Positions 22,919-34,296 of a DNA stretch of 64,000 nt are shown piece by piece. The notes beneath the pieces were generated by a model. That model was not told where the DNA came from. It saw only the letters and a list, made by a program, of their open reading frames with translations, and searched no databases. The stretch is from Ampullaceana balthica (Eukaryota; Mollusca; Gastropoda; Lymnaeidae). Position numbers and translations under genes: made by a program. Numbering within the stretch: the first letter of the stretch is position 1; each line of letters opens with the position of its first letter. Where the stretch lies: the NCBI GenBank assembly GCA_944989445.1, contig CALYLW010000123.1:1144501-1208500 (forward strand), in the 5' to 3' direction.

Positions 22919-23330
22919 GTTGTACACACCCACGCGCGCGCCCTTACACACACACCCACACCCCCACCCCCACTCTCCTCACACACCCCCACACCCACTC
23001 TCCTCACACACACACACACCCCCACACCCACTCTCCTCACACACACACCCTCTCCTATCTCACCCACACCCACCCACACCAAACCCACAACACCCCCTCC
23101 CCTCACCCACACCCTCCCCTCACCCTCGCCTAGCCCACGCCTACACCCCGCCTACACCCCACCCTCACCCCTACCAACCCCGCCCTCCCCCCCGCCCACC
23201 CACCCCGCCCTCCCCCCGCCCACCCCACAACCCCACAACACAACAAACACCCCCCCACCCACAACGCACCCAACACACCCAACAAAAACACCAACACACA
23301 CACTCTCTCCTCACCACCCCCACACACACC
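22919..23330. repeat. CA/C-rich low-complexity array, G-free strand
   Basis: About 410 bp composed of cacacc, cacccc and ctcctcacacac variants. The plus strand has almost no G after the initial cgcgcgcg (22934-22941), so the minus strand is a run of G tracts. Reading frames on both strands here are compositional artefacts (Pro/His/Thr or Gly/Val rich). Confidence 0.9.
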
Positions 23331-24289
23331 TTTTCAAAAAGACACGTCATGTATATATTTCAAAACCCCAATTCAATACCCCAAAACTTTACACTCGCAT
23401 AATAATACTTACAGTTTAACCAAATTAGGCCCAGATAACAAAGCTCAAAAAATCACGCTTATCTGTAAATGATTTTATCTTTAAATTGGCGTATCGGGGG
23501 GGGGGAGAGTTGAGTTTAGATGAAGTTGCCTTTGCAGATGGGTAAACTTGTAACAACAGGTTGCAAAGTTGTCAGGTGGCAAAGTCGCAGCAGTGTTCCC
23601 AGACCTAAAAGTTATTTAATTACTAGCCCGATATTGTGATATCTCAACTATAAACAAGTTTTGCGGTTAATTTTTATAAATTTATATTAAAATATCTCTC
23701 AAATTATCTTTTTTTTTCTCCCTCGTAACAAAATATGTGATAGTAAAAAATGCGCGATAGTTCAAGTTTTTGTTTGTTTTACACTAAAACTCATTCTAAA
23801 TAAGCATTTTAATTAACCTGATCCCTGAATTTATCCATTATTTAGGAAATCTTAAATCCACTGTAAGGGGCCAGAAAGCCACCCCCCCCCAAATTGCTCT
23901 TTTATAATTAAACTAGAATGGTGAAATTTATGAAAAGCATCTGACAAGTTATTAAATTGTATAAATGTGATTATCAAAATCCTTTTGACAAATCAACTGT
24001 TACACCTCTTTGCACCTAGCGAACAATTTATGAATTAAAATTTTTTTATTTGAAATTTATAATATAAAAAAAATAAATGAACGTCTAAAAAAACTTGACC
24101 CAAACAAAGGGTTTAAAATGATTTAGGGTTGGTTTTAAGTTTAAAAGTTGTAGCGAGCGATTGTTTCTGATTGGTTGGTGATATATTAGAATTTAGAAGT
24201 ATTGACTTTTACTGTTGTTTAGTTTTTACTAAAATTTATAATTTATTAATTAAAATTCTATAATTAAGAAGAAATTAAAAGTTTTCTAT
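23331..24289. other. intergenic, no gene
   Basis: AT-rich with a G tract at 23498-23507 and a C tract at 23882-23891. About 24120-24280 resembles 51160-51330 (gatttaaagtttaaaggtt, tggtgat-ta, gtattgac...tttactaaa), suggesting a shared decayed hAT 5' region in front of the BED-finger relic that follows. Confidence 0.4.
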
Positions 24290-24840
24290 AACAATAATTT
24301 TAGAGGACTTAGCTCTTTTATCGATAAAGACGGCAATCCATTCGTCTATCCTGCCAAATACCTGCAAATTACTAAGTTAGCAATTTTGAATCGACACTAT
24401 GAAAAAAGTAAAAAAGAGTTTACATCGCGGTATCCAAATGCAATATGAAATAACAAAAGGCAAGCATGATAAGTTAAAGTCCGGAATATGTCAACAGGAG
24501 ACACTACTGAAAAGAAGGTGTCACATCAACTGAGACAAGAACTGCTGGAGCATAACGAACTTATTCTAAAGGGGGCTTTATTAAAAGGAGAATCGAGGAA
24601 GTATTTCAATAATAGTTCCAAATAACTCCAGACACAAATTACAATGAATCTTTGTACTCCATGATGGAATTCATAATACCAAAGCATCGAGCAGTTTAAC
24701 TAGTAATCAGCTTCTGATAGAACCTCTCCGTACCACAACTACAAGCTACCAACCATATTTAAAGAAACGTGCAAGGTCAAACCAAGGCTTCTCAGCAGAA
24801 TCAGAATCACAATCATCGCGAGCGTGGTCGTCACACATAG
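24290..24840 (+). pseudogene. decayed hAT (ZBED-like) N-terminal relic, plus strand
   Basis: Fragments of a BED zinc-finger transposase in shifting frames: LNRHYEKSKKEFTSRYPNAI followed in another frame by GKHDKLKSGICQQ. This is the finger's His part and the linker commonly seen in ZBED/hAT transposases. Beyond 24530 the reading (NQLLIEPLRTTTTSYQPYLK and onward) is not recognised. A related finger on the opposite strand lies at 25435-25635. Confidence 0.5.
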
Positions 24841-24884
24841 TGCTTCAATGCGACAATTTCAATTTAAAAAATTGCATTTTGATG

Positions 24885-25285
24885 TGTTTACATTTACTCT
24901 ATATCAGCAGATACAATCCAAATAATGGCCTGATTTATATACTGCATGATTATGTGTACAGGGGTTATTATTTATATACTGCATGGTTATGTTTACACAA
25001 TGACACTATAGTAGCAGCTTCAGTCCAACAAAGGTCTTTATTTATATACTGCATGATTATGTGTACACAGTGACTACATTAGCAGCTTCAGTCCTACAAA
25101 GGTCACTATTTATATACTGCATGATTATGTATACACACTGACTATATTAGCAGCTTCAGTCCAACAAAGGGCAGTGTACACAGTGACTATATTAGCAGCT
25201 TCAGTCCAACAAAGGGCATTATTTATATACTGCATGATTATGTGTATACACTGACAATATATTAGCAGCTTCAGTCCAACAAATG
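24885..25285 (+). repeat. minisatellite, unit about 66 bp
   Basis: Around six imperfect units of the form tttatatactgcatgattatgtgtacacagtgactatattagcagcttcagtccaacaaagg, some truncated (for example at 25160-25225). The array is A/T-rich and flanked on both sides by BED-finger relics in opposite orientation. Confidence 0.85.
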
Positions 25286-25434
25286 CTACATGTCTAAAAT
25301 ATGTGACGTTTTTTTCCGGTGGAAACTATTAACGAGTATGTTTATGAGTATTTTATTTCTGTACAATTTTTCGTGTGTGTATCTGACCCATTTGTAGTGA
25401 CGCCTTCATTGCCGAAAGCAGAATGTAGTATCTG

Positions 25435-25635
25435 CTACTGACACATTCCAGACTTTGACTCAGTAAGTTTGCTTTTTCTTATTTCTGATTGCAGCATATA
25501 ACCATGATGCAAACTCTTCATGATATTTTCATAGTGTCGCTTCAAATTGCTGGCTTTGTAATTTGCTAGCCATGTTTGGCAGATGAGACAAATTCGCTTA
25601 CCCTCATTATATTTATTTGCAGTCTTCTTACCCAT
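25435..25635 (-). pseudogene. BED zinc-finger fragment of a hAT transposase
   Basis: Open 66-codon segment MGKKTANKYNEGKRICLICQ, then ASNLKRHYENIMKSLHHGY, ending near TESKSGMCQ. CLIC and the RHYEN pattern are the BED finger of ZBED-type hAT transposases, though the second His of the pair is not intact (RHYENIMKSLHH). Only the N-terminus is present. It mirrors the plus-strand relic at 24310-24510. Confidence 0.6.
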
Positions 25636-26490
25636 TCTAAGAGAAAACTTCCATTTTCAATATTTGTATTTCCTGAAAATGTTTGCAATATTTGATGTAA
25701 ACTTATAAATAATAATACGTTACTACGTTCAGTAGGACTTACAGACCGATGATAGCCAATACCATGAAATGTGTATTTTTACTGGAACCATAACAATAAA
25801 AATAGGAGATAACATCACAAACCAACCAGAAACTAATAGTTTCATTCAAATTAAAAAAAAACTTTCATTTAATTTTTATAATAAATATTTCAAACTAAAA
25901 GATTAATTGTATAAAGCAGTGGTTCCCAAAGTGGTCCGTACGGACCCCCAGGGGCCCGCGGTAACCTTCAGGGGGTCCGTGGAAAATTAAAATTGATTTG
26001 GGGGTCCCTGAACAACGTCAGGGGGTCCGCGCAAGGTTTAACATCAAATAATAAAATCTGATACATTTTTATTATTATTGAAATTAAAATAAATAATAAT
26101 AAATAAAATAGTATGTGAATGCCTGTTCTACTAATTAAATACCATCTTAGGTGCTAACCTTCACGGATACAATGTTGTTTTACTTGGAAAAAGTAGTAGA
26201 ACTACTGTAATTCCACATCTATAGCCAATCAAAATACTTGGTTTGTCGAAAGGTCAAGCTTGATGCAGAAGAAATGCCGAATTACTATAAGTATAAAAAT
26301 ACAATTTTAATTTGAATCTACGAGGGTTGCAAGCTCGTGTATTTTTCGATGTGTCGGGAAGTTATATTTATCTAAATTGTATCCTATCATCAAATAATGT
26401 TTTCAATAGGGCTTTACTGTAGCATTCCATTGAAAACGTTAATAATTCTTAACAGTGGTCTGTTTCAACAGATAAGAGAATGAGTGAGTC

Positions 26491-26653
26491 CAAGGCTGGA
26501 CTTAGACTTGATGGGGTCCTAAGCTATTTAAGGCCCGTTTGAAGTCTAGATATTCTATATCGGTGACAAATGTGAAACAAAAATCCGGGGGCCCCCAAGA
26601 AGGCAGGAGCCATAAGTTATAGTTTGTTTAGCTAATATGTAAATCCAGCACTG
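26491..26653. mobile_element. MITE nested in the hAT element
   Basis: Ends ggctggacttag (left) and the inverted ctggatttac (right) enclose 163 bp with no coding capacity and an internal cgggggcccccaag segment. Flanking octamers agtgagtc and agtgaacc agree at six of eight positions, compatible with a decayed hAT-type duplication. Confidence 0.5.
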
Positions 26654-26840
26654 AGTGAACCGAAGAAACAATTCCGACAATATGGTGTTAATGAATATTT
26701 GAAGTGTGGCTAAATGTTTGGAAACAGTTACGAAAGGTGAAACGTAATTAACTGAATTTTAAAAAATGCTTGAAGTTAAAGCAATACTCTTGACTTTCTG
26801 GCATACTTAAAACATTCTGTACCAAACGTATTTTCAGTAA

Positions 26841-27450
26841 ATGGAGTCATTCATGAACATCAAATATTCAAAACAAATTCTTAGTGAAATTTTGCATGGA
26901 TCACTACATTATGTCATTAGAGCAGTTAATAAAATCAAAAGGAATGCCTTGAGAGATTATTTGCTCATTATGGTTTGGAAAATGAAGAAGACTATAATGA
27001 TTTATTTATTCACACAGAAGTACGCTGATTATCATCACGTACATATTGAAATAGATTTTATGCTCTCTTTGATTCAGTGTTCCTGGAAAACAAAGACAAT
27101 GATCAGCAACACAATTAACTAAAAAAAATGACATATCCTGAATGAATTAATTATTTACCCAACTTTAACGAAACCAATTTGAAACTACAACTACTACAAG
27201 GTAGCCAATTAAATTTAATCAAATCTAAAAGCGTTATGTCTGAGTTTGTTGCGAACCTTTTTCTGTGCAAACAAAACTTAGGAACAGGAGAATGTTCTCA
27301 GTTTTCAAATCTTTTGATTTGCAAAATAGAGATAAAGATTTGCTTGCTTACTGTCAAAACTTAACGGCTCTTCATGCAGACCTCAGACCTGAACCAAAGA
27401 TTTGTAGGCGTCACTATTGGTTATTTCCGAATGGCAGTTGGATTCTTTAG
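26841..27450 (+). pseudogene. hAT transposase middle region, frame-broken
   Basis: Alternating frames read AVNKIKRNALRDYLLIM and FAHYGLENEEDYNDLFIHTEV (first 20: FAHYGLENEEDYNDLFIHTE), then YALFDSVFLENKDND. These correspond to the conserved 'LHTEVRWLSRG...RFY-LFDSV-EFL' block. Further on, NLKLQLLQGSQLNLIKSKSV and VANLFLCKQNLGTGECSQF match the following 'LQG---LI-- AF--KL-L---NL----F--FP' region. The C-terminal dimerisation region is not evident. This defines the element at 25917-28352 as ZBED/SCAND3-type hAT. Confidence 0.75.
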
Positions 27451-27788
27451 CGCATGGACAATCTCAGGTCCAAAACACAGATGAATACATATTAATACAG
27501 GAGCAGCTTATTGAAATATCCACAAATGAGGAACTAAAATCTATGTTTGGACTAGGATAGCACAAATTCTGGTTACAAAGTCAGATCCCAATTTTATATC
27601 ATGCATTATAAGTTATTGTGCAGAATAATTTGACTGTTTTCCTGCCTTCCTATTTAATAGAGCAAAGATTCATTGGCGTTATGAACCTCATCATAAAAAA
27701 ACAACAAAAATAAAAAATATAAAGGACTAGAAATAGGTGCTCGTGAGGATTTGAGGTTCCTACACACAAACATTGAGTTGGTCATAAA

Positions 27789-28132
27789 TCCTATATATTA
27801 AGAGGCTATGTTCCGTGCTGTCATCGATAGCGATTGGTCCCTCAAACACATATGACTCCTACAGCCAATCATATTGAACACGTTTACGTGGATGTTCAAA
27901 ACGAGTTATTTTTTGGTGCAGTATTTCTTCCAAGACTTTATTTTGAGTTATGCGCGTTGGGATTTATAGTCAAAATCTATGTTTTTACGAGTTATTTATT
28001 TTAAATAACACTAGTAATGAATAGTATTTTTGACGTAATGCACATGTATGCCGGTCGAGACGGCTGTTGGAGGGGAGTTACAACATGCCACTGAACTGTG
28101 GTGGAGCGTCCATGGACGGGCTTTGTTGCTCG
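27789..28132 (+). mobile_element. non-autonomous Helitron, copy 1
   Basis: Begins tcctatatattaagaggcta and ends near gggctttgttgctcg. It matches three other copies (47000-47335, 50430-50767, 60283-60776, all inverted relative to this one) over its full length. Shared internal landmarks are atcgatagcgattggtccct, acgtttacg, caaaacgagttattttt, gggatttatagtcaaa and ccggtcgagacggctgttgg. The 5' TCCTATATAATAAAAGG form is characteristic of animal Helitrons; a typical CTRR 3' end is not clear. Nested within the hAT at 25917-28352, so younger than that insertion. Confidence 0.7.
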
Positions 28133-29149
28133 TACACTCGTAAAATCTCATCAGGTTAATCTAAGTTATTATTTGTTTTCAATTTATTCTTTAAAAAAAG
28201 TGATAATTTTAATAAATACCGTACTTTTTACCAAAATGTTGCTTTTGTAATTTTTGTAGTATGCATTTATAAAGTTTTTTTCACTTGGGGGTCCGTGGCG
28301 AAGTTTTGAGTATAAAAGGGGTCCGTGGGTCAAAAAAGTTTGGGAACCACTGGTATAAAGTGTTCGTGAGAAGTAATGTGAACATGGAAGAGTATCACGG
28401 GTAGGCCTGTCAACGGGTGCCCGGGAACCCAGGTACCCGTTGCCGAGGAATTACCCAGGTAGTAAAATTGCGCCCGGGTACCAGTGAAAATTTTAATGCA
28501 ATGTCTACACCAGTGCTATCCAACTGTCTAAAATGGCCCGCCAGATCTTGGTACAATTTACAATATTTTTTAAAATAAAAAATTTAATAGTTTTTAAAAA
28601 AATAATTAAAAAAATAAAAAGACCTTGATTGATTCAGTATTTTTGAACATTTAGTACAGGCTACTTGAGAATTGTGCTGCAAAGGAGGCGGTGGTTTGGT
28701 AGATTTATGTTCAGGGTGTCCCATGTCAACATTGGTGAAACTTCCAGTAACGTGACATCGGATAGTAGCTGTCTCCTTTTGCTTCTTTGGCCAGGGTGGG
28801 GGGTGGGGTCACGCTGTAACCAAAGCCTATAATTAACAAGTGCGTTTGGAATGATGCATGGCTAATGGTCAAAGGGTTTGAAGCTACCTGGTCATCTTAA
28901 AAATGCCTGTGTCTCCCAAAATTGGTTTTGATTTTAAAGATAGCCAACCACGACAAGTTAAGGTCCGTTCTGGAAGGAATGTTAATAATAGAACGAGGGT
29001 AATCAAAATGGCACTTAAGGGTACTATAATATTCGCAGATAACTGATGAGGAATGTTAACGAGTTGAAATTAAACCTGCCTGTGTTCGTCGAGGGGGTGT
29101 CCATCCTGTATTTTAAACATAAAAAGACCAATAGTTGGTTTTTAGTTCA

Positions 29150-29990
29150 ATAATATGATTCATTCAGAGAGTAGAAAGCAGAATAAAAGATGTGTTTGTG
29201 GTAGTGCAATTCACTCAAAAAGAAAATCTGAGAGACAACAGGTAAGTTTTTTCAAAGACTATTTTCTTCTAAAAAAAAGAGAAAGCCAATATGACGAGTA
29301 GGAAACAGTTTCTGTTATCAAAAGGGCAAATCTGCAGGGACACCATAAGTCAGTGCATGCCAATTTTTATAACGATTATCCGAAATGAACGAAGCTAATA
29401 GAGGAAAAAGTAAGTTTTTAAAGAAGAATTTAAATGACCAGCGAAATATTTCCCGTCAGATTTTCAGTTCAAGTGATTGATCTACTGAAGAGTCTTAATA
29501 TTTGCTGGTTGTTAGCAAAGAAAAAAAAATCGTATCTAGATAGTGAGACGGTTAGACTTTTTTCAAGAATGTGCTTATTCATTATTTTCTGAGTTTTAAA
29601 AAAAAGGAGAAATAAAGAAACAAATATCTCATCTTCAGTTTTCCCACCAGACTGTTGCAAAGCGTGTTGAAAGTATGTCAAGTAATATATTGAAGCAGTT
29701 GCTTACGGATTTAAAACTGCTTCTGGTTTCAGTCTGGCATTGGATGAATCATGTCATATCACTGACACGGTCCAACTCATTGTTTGGGTTAGGTTTGGCA
29801 AAAGGCAGGTATTTAAAGAATAATTATTGACACTAATTCCTTTGAAAAATACAACCCGTGGTGAGGATGGTCCTCCAGCAATGGTAGAAATGAAAGTTGG
29901 CCTCATTGGCTTGCTGATGGCTGACAATGATTTTCCAGACATTCTGTTCTTTATCTTTATAAGACTTTGTTTAGCGCACCCCCCCCCCAA
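29150..29990 (+). pseudogene. decayed hAT transposase (GTF2IRD2-like group)
   Basis: Frame-shifting plus-strand relics include FSLALDE-like SGFSLALDESCHITDTVQLI (read across frames at about 29725-29780), then WVRFGKRQVF, then LTLIPLKNTTRGEDGPPAMV. These correspond to the hAT blocks 'FSLALDESTDITDTAQL' and 'ELL-LIPLKG-TRGEDV'. Many stops and frameshifts are present. It is a relic only and has no intact boundaries of its own. Confidence 0.65.
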
Positions 29991-30189
29991 AAAAAAACAC
30001 TCACTTTGGCACCCCTTTGCTCATTGTTTTTACACCACTGAATTATAGTAGTATTTCAATGTCATCATTTTTACATCGCTGATTCATTACATATAAATTG
30101 GCATTTACATAATAAAGAAAGAAGTATAAGGCTAATAGAGGGCATAACGGCGAAAATTTTGAGGCATTTCGAAAAGGGTAACCCAGGTA

Positions 30190-31573
30190 CAGTGGCGTAG
30201 AAAGAGGTTGGCAACGGGGCAAATGCCCCGGGTGGCACTTTGGGCCGGCAACTTCATAGTCCTTAATTAGCTTGAAAGTAGATAAAAAATTAAGAGAAAA
30301 TGGAGCTCTTTTGTCAAAATACAATAAACACCAAGTATTATTAGAACGTAACACTTATGTGCAGGTAATTCAATTTGATTCTTCAAATGTGACACTGCAC
30401 CTGTTGTAAAGGGAACAATTACTGAACCTTATCAATTTTAAACATGAGCAATTAAAAAGCTAATGTTACGGCTGGCATTTTGTTAGGGGCGGCACACTAC
30501 CAGTTGTTATTTAGCAACTAAAAAAAATGTCAAAAGATACTTCTTTCTGTTACAAGATACCAATACTTATTCCTTTGCATTCGAAAGCTCTCCATATATT
30601 TCACATACGGTTCAAAAAGTCCATTTGTGCAATGTGAAAAGATTGAAAACCAGAGAGAGATTGCTTTTGTTTTTGTTGTTTTGTTATTTTTGGATTTGAA
30701 AACACACACTGTCTCGAAATATGTATTTTAAGAAATCAATGACGCTCAAAATTATTAATAAGCGTTAATAGTTAATAAGTGCTAATAAAAGTATTTTCAA
30801 CGATTACTCACAGAGAACTCATTGAAAGGATGATTTGACTTATTCTAACAATTTATTAGGAGATCTTACTGTATTAGAATCTTACAGTCAAAATTCGAGA
30901 GAGCAAATTTTTTCGGGGAATATGTAGTCATGTTATGAAAACAAAAATCAGTTGACGGAAAAATTGCACTCTTGGTAAGATGAAGTTACTGTAGAAAATC
31001 ATTTGAGGTTTTGGCGGATACATAATTCGTAAAAACGATGTGAAACATGCTAATCTACATAACTAAAATTTTGCCTATGATTTAGAAAGTATCTCACAGG
31101 AAATTGTCCAGCTAGGATTATTTTATCTCGCGGGGACAAAATGAATTAATAAATTTAAATCAAGTTTATTAAGATATTTTAGCTTGAAGTTAACCTGCTT
31201 AATATAATATATATTTCTAATGGATATTCTTTACAAGTGACAAAAGTAATTCCAGCTGCGAAATAAGCTTGTTTAAAATTAAGTTAATGAAAAATGTATT
31301 ATGATCAACAATGCAATTTTGGCCATTGAGCATGGCATTGCTGAAAATATTTATACATATAAGATTGTGCTATGAGAAAAAATAGAAAACTTAAATTTCA
31401 ATAAATAACCGAAAGCGCTTCTATTTAAATTTAACATAAAATATAGGGTCCCTATGATTAATTTCTCATTTTAAAAACACCTTTCTTATGGTATCAACAT
31501 ATTTTCCGGGGGGGGTGGGGGGTGGTAGATCTGGGTTCTGACCCGGGCGGCACATACCCACGCTACGCCGCTG
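30190..31573. mobile_element. hAT-like element, cagtggcgtag ends, no transposase
   Basis: Left end cagtggcgtagaaag with the aaatgccccgggtggcac region; right end gggcggcacatacccacgctacgccgctg, in inverted orientation. Flanking octamers cccaggta and cccgggaa agree at six of eight positions. The interior is AT-rich without recognisable transposase, so this is an internally replaced or deleted derivative. It interrupts the right arm of the 28402-31612 element. The same end type occurs at 56514 and 58426. Confidence 0.7.
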
Positions 31574-31914
31574 CCCGGGAACCCGTTCAAGTTTTGGACT
31601 GGTACCCGGCAGCTTTTTTCAACAATATTGACTGCCCTACTGAGATAGATTCGTTATTTCCACTAGTAAAGGTAGATATATTAGAGGCGTGGTATAAACT
31701 AGTTAGGTAGAAGTATATATAGTGATATTCAGCGGTGAGGTAGATTTTGTTGTAATGTATTAACTATTGAGTTATAGTTTGTTGTATGCATTAATGGGAT
31801 ATATTTGTGATATCCTATGATGGGGAAGGAACTGATTGATGTGGTGAAGTTAATGAACTTGATGCAGTTGAAGAACTCAATGCAGAAAGTGCAATTCCTC
31901 TCAATTACCTAAGG

Positions 31915-34288
31915 CAGGGGTGGGAAAACTATGGCCCGCGGGCCGCATGCGGCCCGTAGGCATATACATGTTGCGTTCTTATGTCGATGTTAATTTTCTT
32001 TGTTTAGCATTTTCGCTTTAATTTTATAATTTTATTCCGAGTATTTGATTGATTCTAATCTAGGTATATTAAATTGGTTTCATGGCTCCATAATTGATTT
32101 ATGATCATTAGTCATTAATTGTTAACATCCTTATTCGAAACTGCATTTCAGCTCAACTGTAAGTGGCTTTTTTACGATTTACATATTGGCAATTTTTTTA
32201 AAACTTGTAATATAAAAGTGAATTGACGTTGATTAAACCATAAGTGCTGCCAAAAAAAGAAAGATTGAGGCCGAAGGTCGTGTTTTTAACGAAGAATGGA
32301 CCGCCAAATTGCTTCACAACCGTTGGCAGCAAAGCAGTCTGCTTGCTGTGCTTTAGTGTGTGAGCGTCTTTAAGGAGTAAAACTTTTATTTTTAAAAATC
32401 CAACACATTTTGATTTCTGGCACTATGTAACGAACGAAGAGAGAAAAGGGAATTTTCGGGAGTTGGTTAATAATTTAGAGAAGCATCAAACTTTTTCCAC
32501 CAAATAGTCTTTTATACAAGATGCTATAACCGAAGCCAGTTTCGTGCTGTCCCATAAGATTGTAAACGGAAAAGGTAATTTTCTGACATCGAGTTTATAA
32601 AGGAATGCTTTTCAGATGCAGCAAGCAATATGTGTCCAGAACAGATAAAAAATTTGATAGCATTTCTTTATCAAGGAGTACTGTAGTCAGGCGTTTTGAA
32701 GAAAAATAGCGCCAATTTGATGGACCAACTTCGTGATGCAAGCAAAGACTTTTTGTGGTACTCTCTTGCGTTGGACGAAAGTATCGATGTACAGGACACA
32801 GCACTTTTGTGGGTATTTATACGGGAAAAAATCACTCGACTGGAGCTTACCGAATAATTATTTATTGTTGAGCCACTCAAAGACACAACTAAAGGCCAGG
32901 TTTTATTCAATGCTGTTTAGAAATGTATTGAAAGAACTGGTTTGGTGTGGAACAAGATAGCAAGTGTAACAACAGAGTGCTGACCATTCACTCTTACCTC
33001 TGCACTATTTCATCCACCATGAAAGTCTGTGCAAAGGTGCGTTGAATATCAAGCATGTTATTGACCCAGTCGTCAGTGTGATAAACCTCATCAGAGCCAG
33101 GTTATAACCACAGGCAGTTCAAGGTTCTGCTTGAAGATTAGGAAACTGAACATTATGATATTATTTACAACAGCAGGGTCCGTTGGCTGAGCCTGGGCAA
33201 GATATTGAGACAGGTGTAGGATCTCAAGGAAGAAATACTTACGTTCCTGGAGATCAAGGGTTTGTTTGTGACTTTGTTACTAAAATGTTTAATGAAGAGT
33301 GGAAGTCAGACTTCATGATTCCATTGACATTATGGAAAAGTTGAATGTCAAACTTCAGAGCAATAACTTGTTTGCACATGAAATTTATGTGTATGTTAAA
33401 TCATTTCAGGCAAAGCTCTCCCTGTTCTCCAGGCAAGCAGGTGAAAAACAGGTTTTGTAATTTCCCTTTGCTGAAACAGAAAACCATTTCAAGTGAAAAG
33501 GCTAACAAGTACAAGGCTCAGTTGGATGACTTGGTCGAGCAATTTGAAACGAGGTTCCAAGACTTCAATAACCTTGGAACCACTCTTCAGTATAATTAGT
33601 TCACCATTTAGTGCAAAAGCTGATTCAGCCCCAGAGGATATACAGTTAGAGATGCATTACCTAGAAGCAGATTATGACCTGAAAGAGAAGTGCAAGTCAT
33701 TTCTTTTGCTGGAGTTTAATAGATGTTTCTCAGCAGCAGCATTTATACACTAAAAACCTTTGCTGCAAATCTTGTGTCAAGATTTGGGTCCACATACATC
33801 TGTGAGCAAGCTTTTTCTTGCATGAAAATAAGTAAGTCTAAGAAAAGATCGATGTTGACTGACTGCAATTTGAATGCCCTCATGGGAATCACAACAATTA
33901 AACTTGTTCCAAGGTTCAAGAACATCATCCGAAATTTTAAACAGTTACATACTTCTCATTAATTATAAGTGTAAACTATATTCAGCTTAACGTAAATGTA
34001 AATTATGTTCCTACTTCTCCATAGTTATTATGAAAGGTATCAAACTTTTGTTAAATAATAATGAATAATAAAATCTTATTATCAAATTATCAAACTGTTT
34101 CAGTTTGTATTTTAAAATGTAATGTACATTTGTAATAGAGTGTGAAAGTGAAATAAAATAACAAGTACATGGTAATTATCATTAATTTAAATTTAGAAGT
34201 TGTCAATTGTAATTGAATTATATGCGGCCCGCCTATAACAATAAAGTTTTCAATGCGGCCCTCCATAGAAAAAGTTTGCCCACCCCTG
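31915..34288 (+). mobile_element. hAT transposon, GTF2IRD2-like, decayed
   Basis: Terminal repeats caggggtgggaaaact (31915) and the inverted agtttgcccacccctg (34273-34288), with flanking octamers acctaagg (31907-31914) and acctaatg (34289-34296) matching at seven of eight. Both ends continue into the gcggcccgc motifs common in this group. The interior has plus-strand transposase relics from about 32255 to 33960. Different family from the element at 98-3562, though with a related transposase. Confidence 0.88.
32250..33960 (+). pseudogene. hAT transposase relic of the 31915-34288 element
   Basis: N-terminus at about 32255 reads AAKKRKIEAEGRVFNEEWTA, like MKRKIDDEHRIFQEKW of the first element. 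Central relics across frames at 32700-33330 include a 'SLALDESIDVQDTALL'-like segment and YNSRVRWLSLGKIL. The C-terminus (33723-33962) has SRFGSTYICEQAFSCMKISK followed by KKRSMLTDCNLNALMGIT, the hATC dimerisation motif. Numerous frameshifts show it is inactive. Confidence 0.8.
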
Positions 34289-34296
34289 ACCTAATG

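Larger units (their letters stand above)
25917..28352 (+). mobile_element. hAT transposon (ZBED/SCAND3-like), decayed, with nested insertions
   Basis: Terminal inverted repeats cagtggttcccaaa (25917-25930) and its near reverse complement tttgggaaccactg (28339-28352) are flanked by identical 8-bp duplications gtataaag (25909-25916 and 28353-28360). These ends are classic for hAT. The interior carries plus-strand transposase relics (26841-27450), a 163-bp MITE (26491-26653) and a Helitron (27789-28132). Total length is 2436 bp. Dead. Confidence 0.93.
28402..31612. mobile_element. composite element with cccgggta inverted arms
   Basis: The left arm (about 28402-28490: acgggtgcccgggaacccag, then gcccgggtaccagtgaaaat) is mirrored by a right arm split by a later insertion: about 30172-30189, then 31574-31612 (cccgggaacccgttcaagtt, ggactggtacccggcagc). 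The inverted arms suggest one TIR element of about 1.8 kb that later received the hAT at 30190-31573. A hAT-like terminus cagtgctatccaactg at 28511 and transposase relics at 29150-29990 lie inside. Boundaries are approximate. Confidence 0.45.

Noticed and set aside
22863..23402. 179-codon Pro/His/Thr-rich reading frame and minus-strand Gly/Val-rich frames
   Set aside because: Entirely due to the CA/C-rich simple repeat; several frames are open at the same time, a compositional effect.
24885..25285. CRISPR-like direct repeats
   Set aside because: Units are contiguous minisatellite repeats of about 66 bp without unique spacers, in a eukaryotic context.
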